From NCBI GenBank assembly GCA_021846685.1, contig JAJZWL010000018.1:1-5498 (forward strand): 5,498 nt of DNA, written 5' to 3'. The notes below the pieces were generated by a model that was not told the origin of the DNA, did no database searches, and was given only the letters and a program-made list of their open reading frames with translations. Source of the DNA: a bacterium. Its GTDB lineage: Bacteria; Patescibacteria; Dojkabacteria; JAKAPS01; JAJZLI01. The stretch's first letter is position 1; every line of letters begins with the position of its first letter. The translations under genes and the position numbers were made by a program. Below are positions 5,360 through 5,498 of this stretch, piece after piece.

Positions 5360-5388
5360 ATTATATCATACCCTATAATATATGTCAA
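5360..5388 (-). promoter_or_regulatory. Near-perfect sigma-70-type promoter of the acidic-protein gene
   Basis: Read on the minus strand, TTGACA (5388-5383) is followed by a 17-base spacer and TATAAT (5365-5360), all twelve bases matching consensus, and the spacer ends in TGA, giving an extended -10 (TGnTATAAT). The GTG start codon at 5350 is only nine bases after the box. The expected start point, the A at 5353, leaves a three-base leader, so the mRNA should be nearly leaderless. Confidence 0.85.
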
Positions 5389-5391
5389 ATA

Positions 5392-5411
5392 CTCGTGTTG
5401 GCCAATACAAG
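5392..5411. promoter_or_regulatory. Imperfect dyad upstream of the -35 box, operator-like
   Basis: A 20-base near-palindrome is centred between 5401 and 5402 around TTGGCCAA; eight of ten position pairs are complementary and one more is G-T. It lies three bases upstream of the -35 hexamer of the acidic-protein gene, where an activator or repressor dimer could bind. No regulator gene is visible nearby, so the role is inferred from symmetry and position only. Confidence 0.35.
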
Positions 5412-5498
5412 ATTGCACTCAAATAAATATTAAGACCACTAGTAATAACACTCAAGGTAGTAAAGAAGGTGTGAATCAAATAGAATTGAATCGAATGA

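Noticed and set aside
1..5498. UGA reassignment (code 25 or 4), suggested by the absence of TGA stops in seven genes
   Set aside because: No gene contains an in-frame TGA, all have full-length domains, and seven genes are too few to read stop usage. Glycine is encoded by normal GGN codons.
5336..5498. Plus-strand frame open from an ATG at 5336 to the right edge
   Set aside because: It overlaps the start and promoter of the well-supported minus-strand gene, and its composition before about 5440 is not protein-like. A gene starting near the edge (for example GTG at 5471) cannot be judged from nine codons.

Overview
The window is a very AT-rich (roughly a quarter G+C, judged by eye, not counted), gene-dense piece of a bacterial chromosome with seven protein genes and no RNA gene, CRISPR array or recognisable insertion sequence. 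No start codon has a convincing Shine-Dalgarno sequence. All seven frames close on TAA or TAG and contain no in-frame TGA, so the standard bacterial code fits. A stand-alone RRM protein, a DEAD-box helicase with an Asn/Arg-rich tail, a DUF4143-type ATPase and SD-less starts together suggest a small-genome bacterium of the Candidate Phyla Radiation (Patescibacteria). This is inference; another AT-rich lineage such as Bacteroidota is not excluded.

Left part, + strand: the 3' end of a PQQ-like beta-propeller protein (cut by the left edge) is followed after 31 bases by a MazG-like NTP pyrophosphohydrolase. A 322-base gap, empty apart from a doubtful small frame, precedes a 469-residue AAA_14/DUF4143 ATPase.

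Middle: the ATPase gene converges on a minus-strand pair, and the gap between them holds two stem-loops that look like terminators. The pair is a DEAD-box RNA helicase followed 49 bases later by an 84-residue RRM protein. It reads as an RNA-remodelling operon: the helicase opens RNA and the small RRM protein binds single strands. The RRM start is preceded by a (UUUUA)4 run, a possible self-regulatory site.

Right part: a small ICMT/PEMT-type membrane methyltransferase (+) converges on an unrecognised acidic 124-residue protein (-), and the two genes share a TTAA in which each strand reads TAA. The acidic protein has the best promoter in the window: TTGACA, a 17-base spacer and an extended TGnTATAAT box, so close to the GTG start that the mRNA should be nearly leaderless. 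An imperfect 20-base dyad lies just upstream of that -35 box.

No new defence or mobile system is evident. The best leads are the nearly leaderless promoter and its uncharacterised gene, and the helicase/RRM operon with its repetitive leader and disordered tail.
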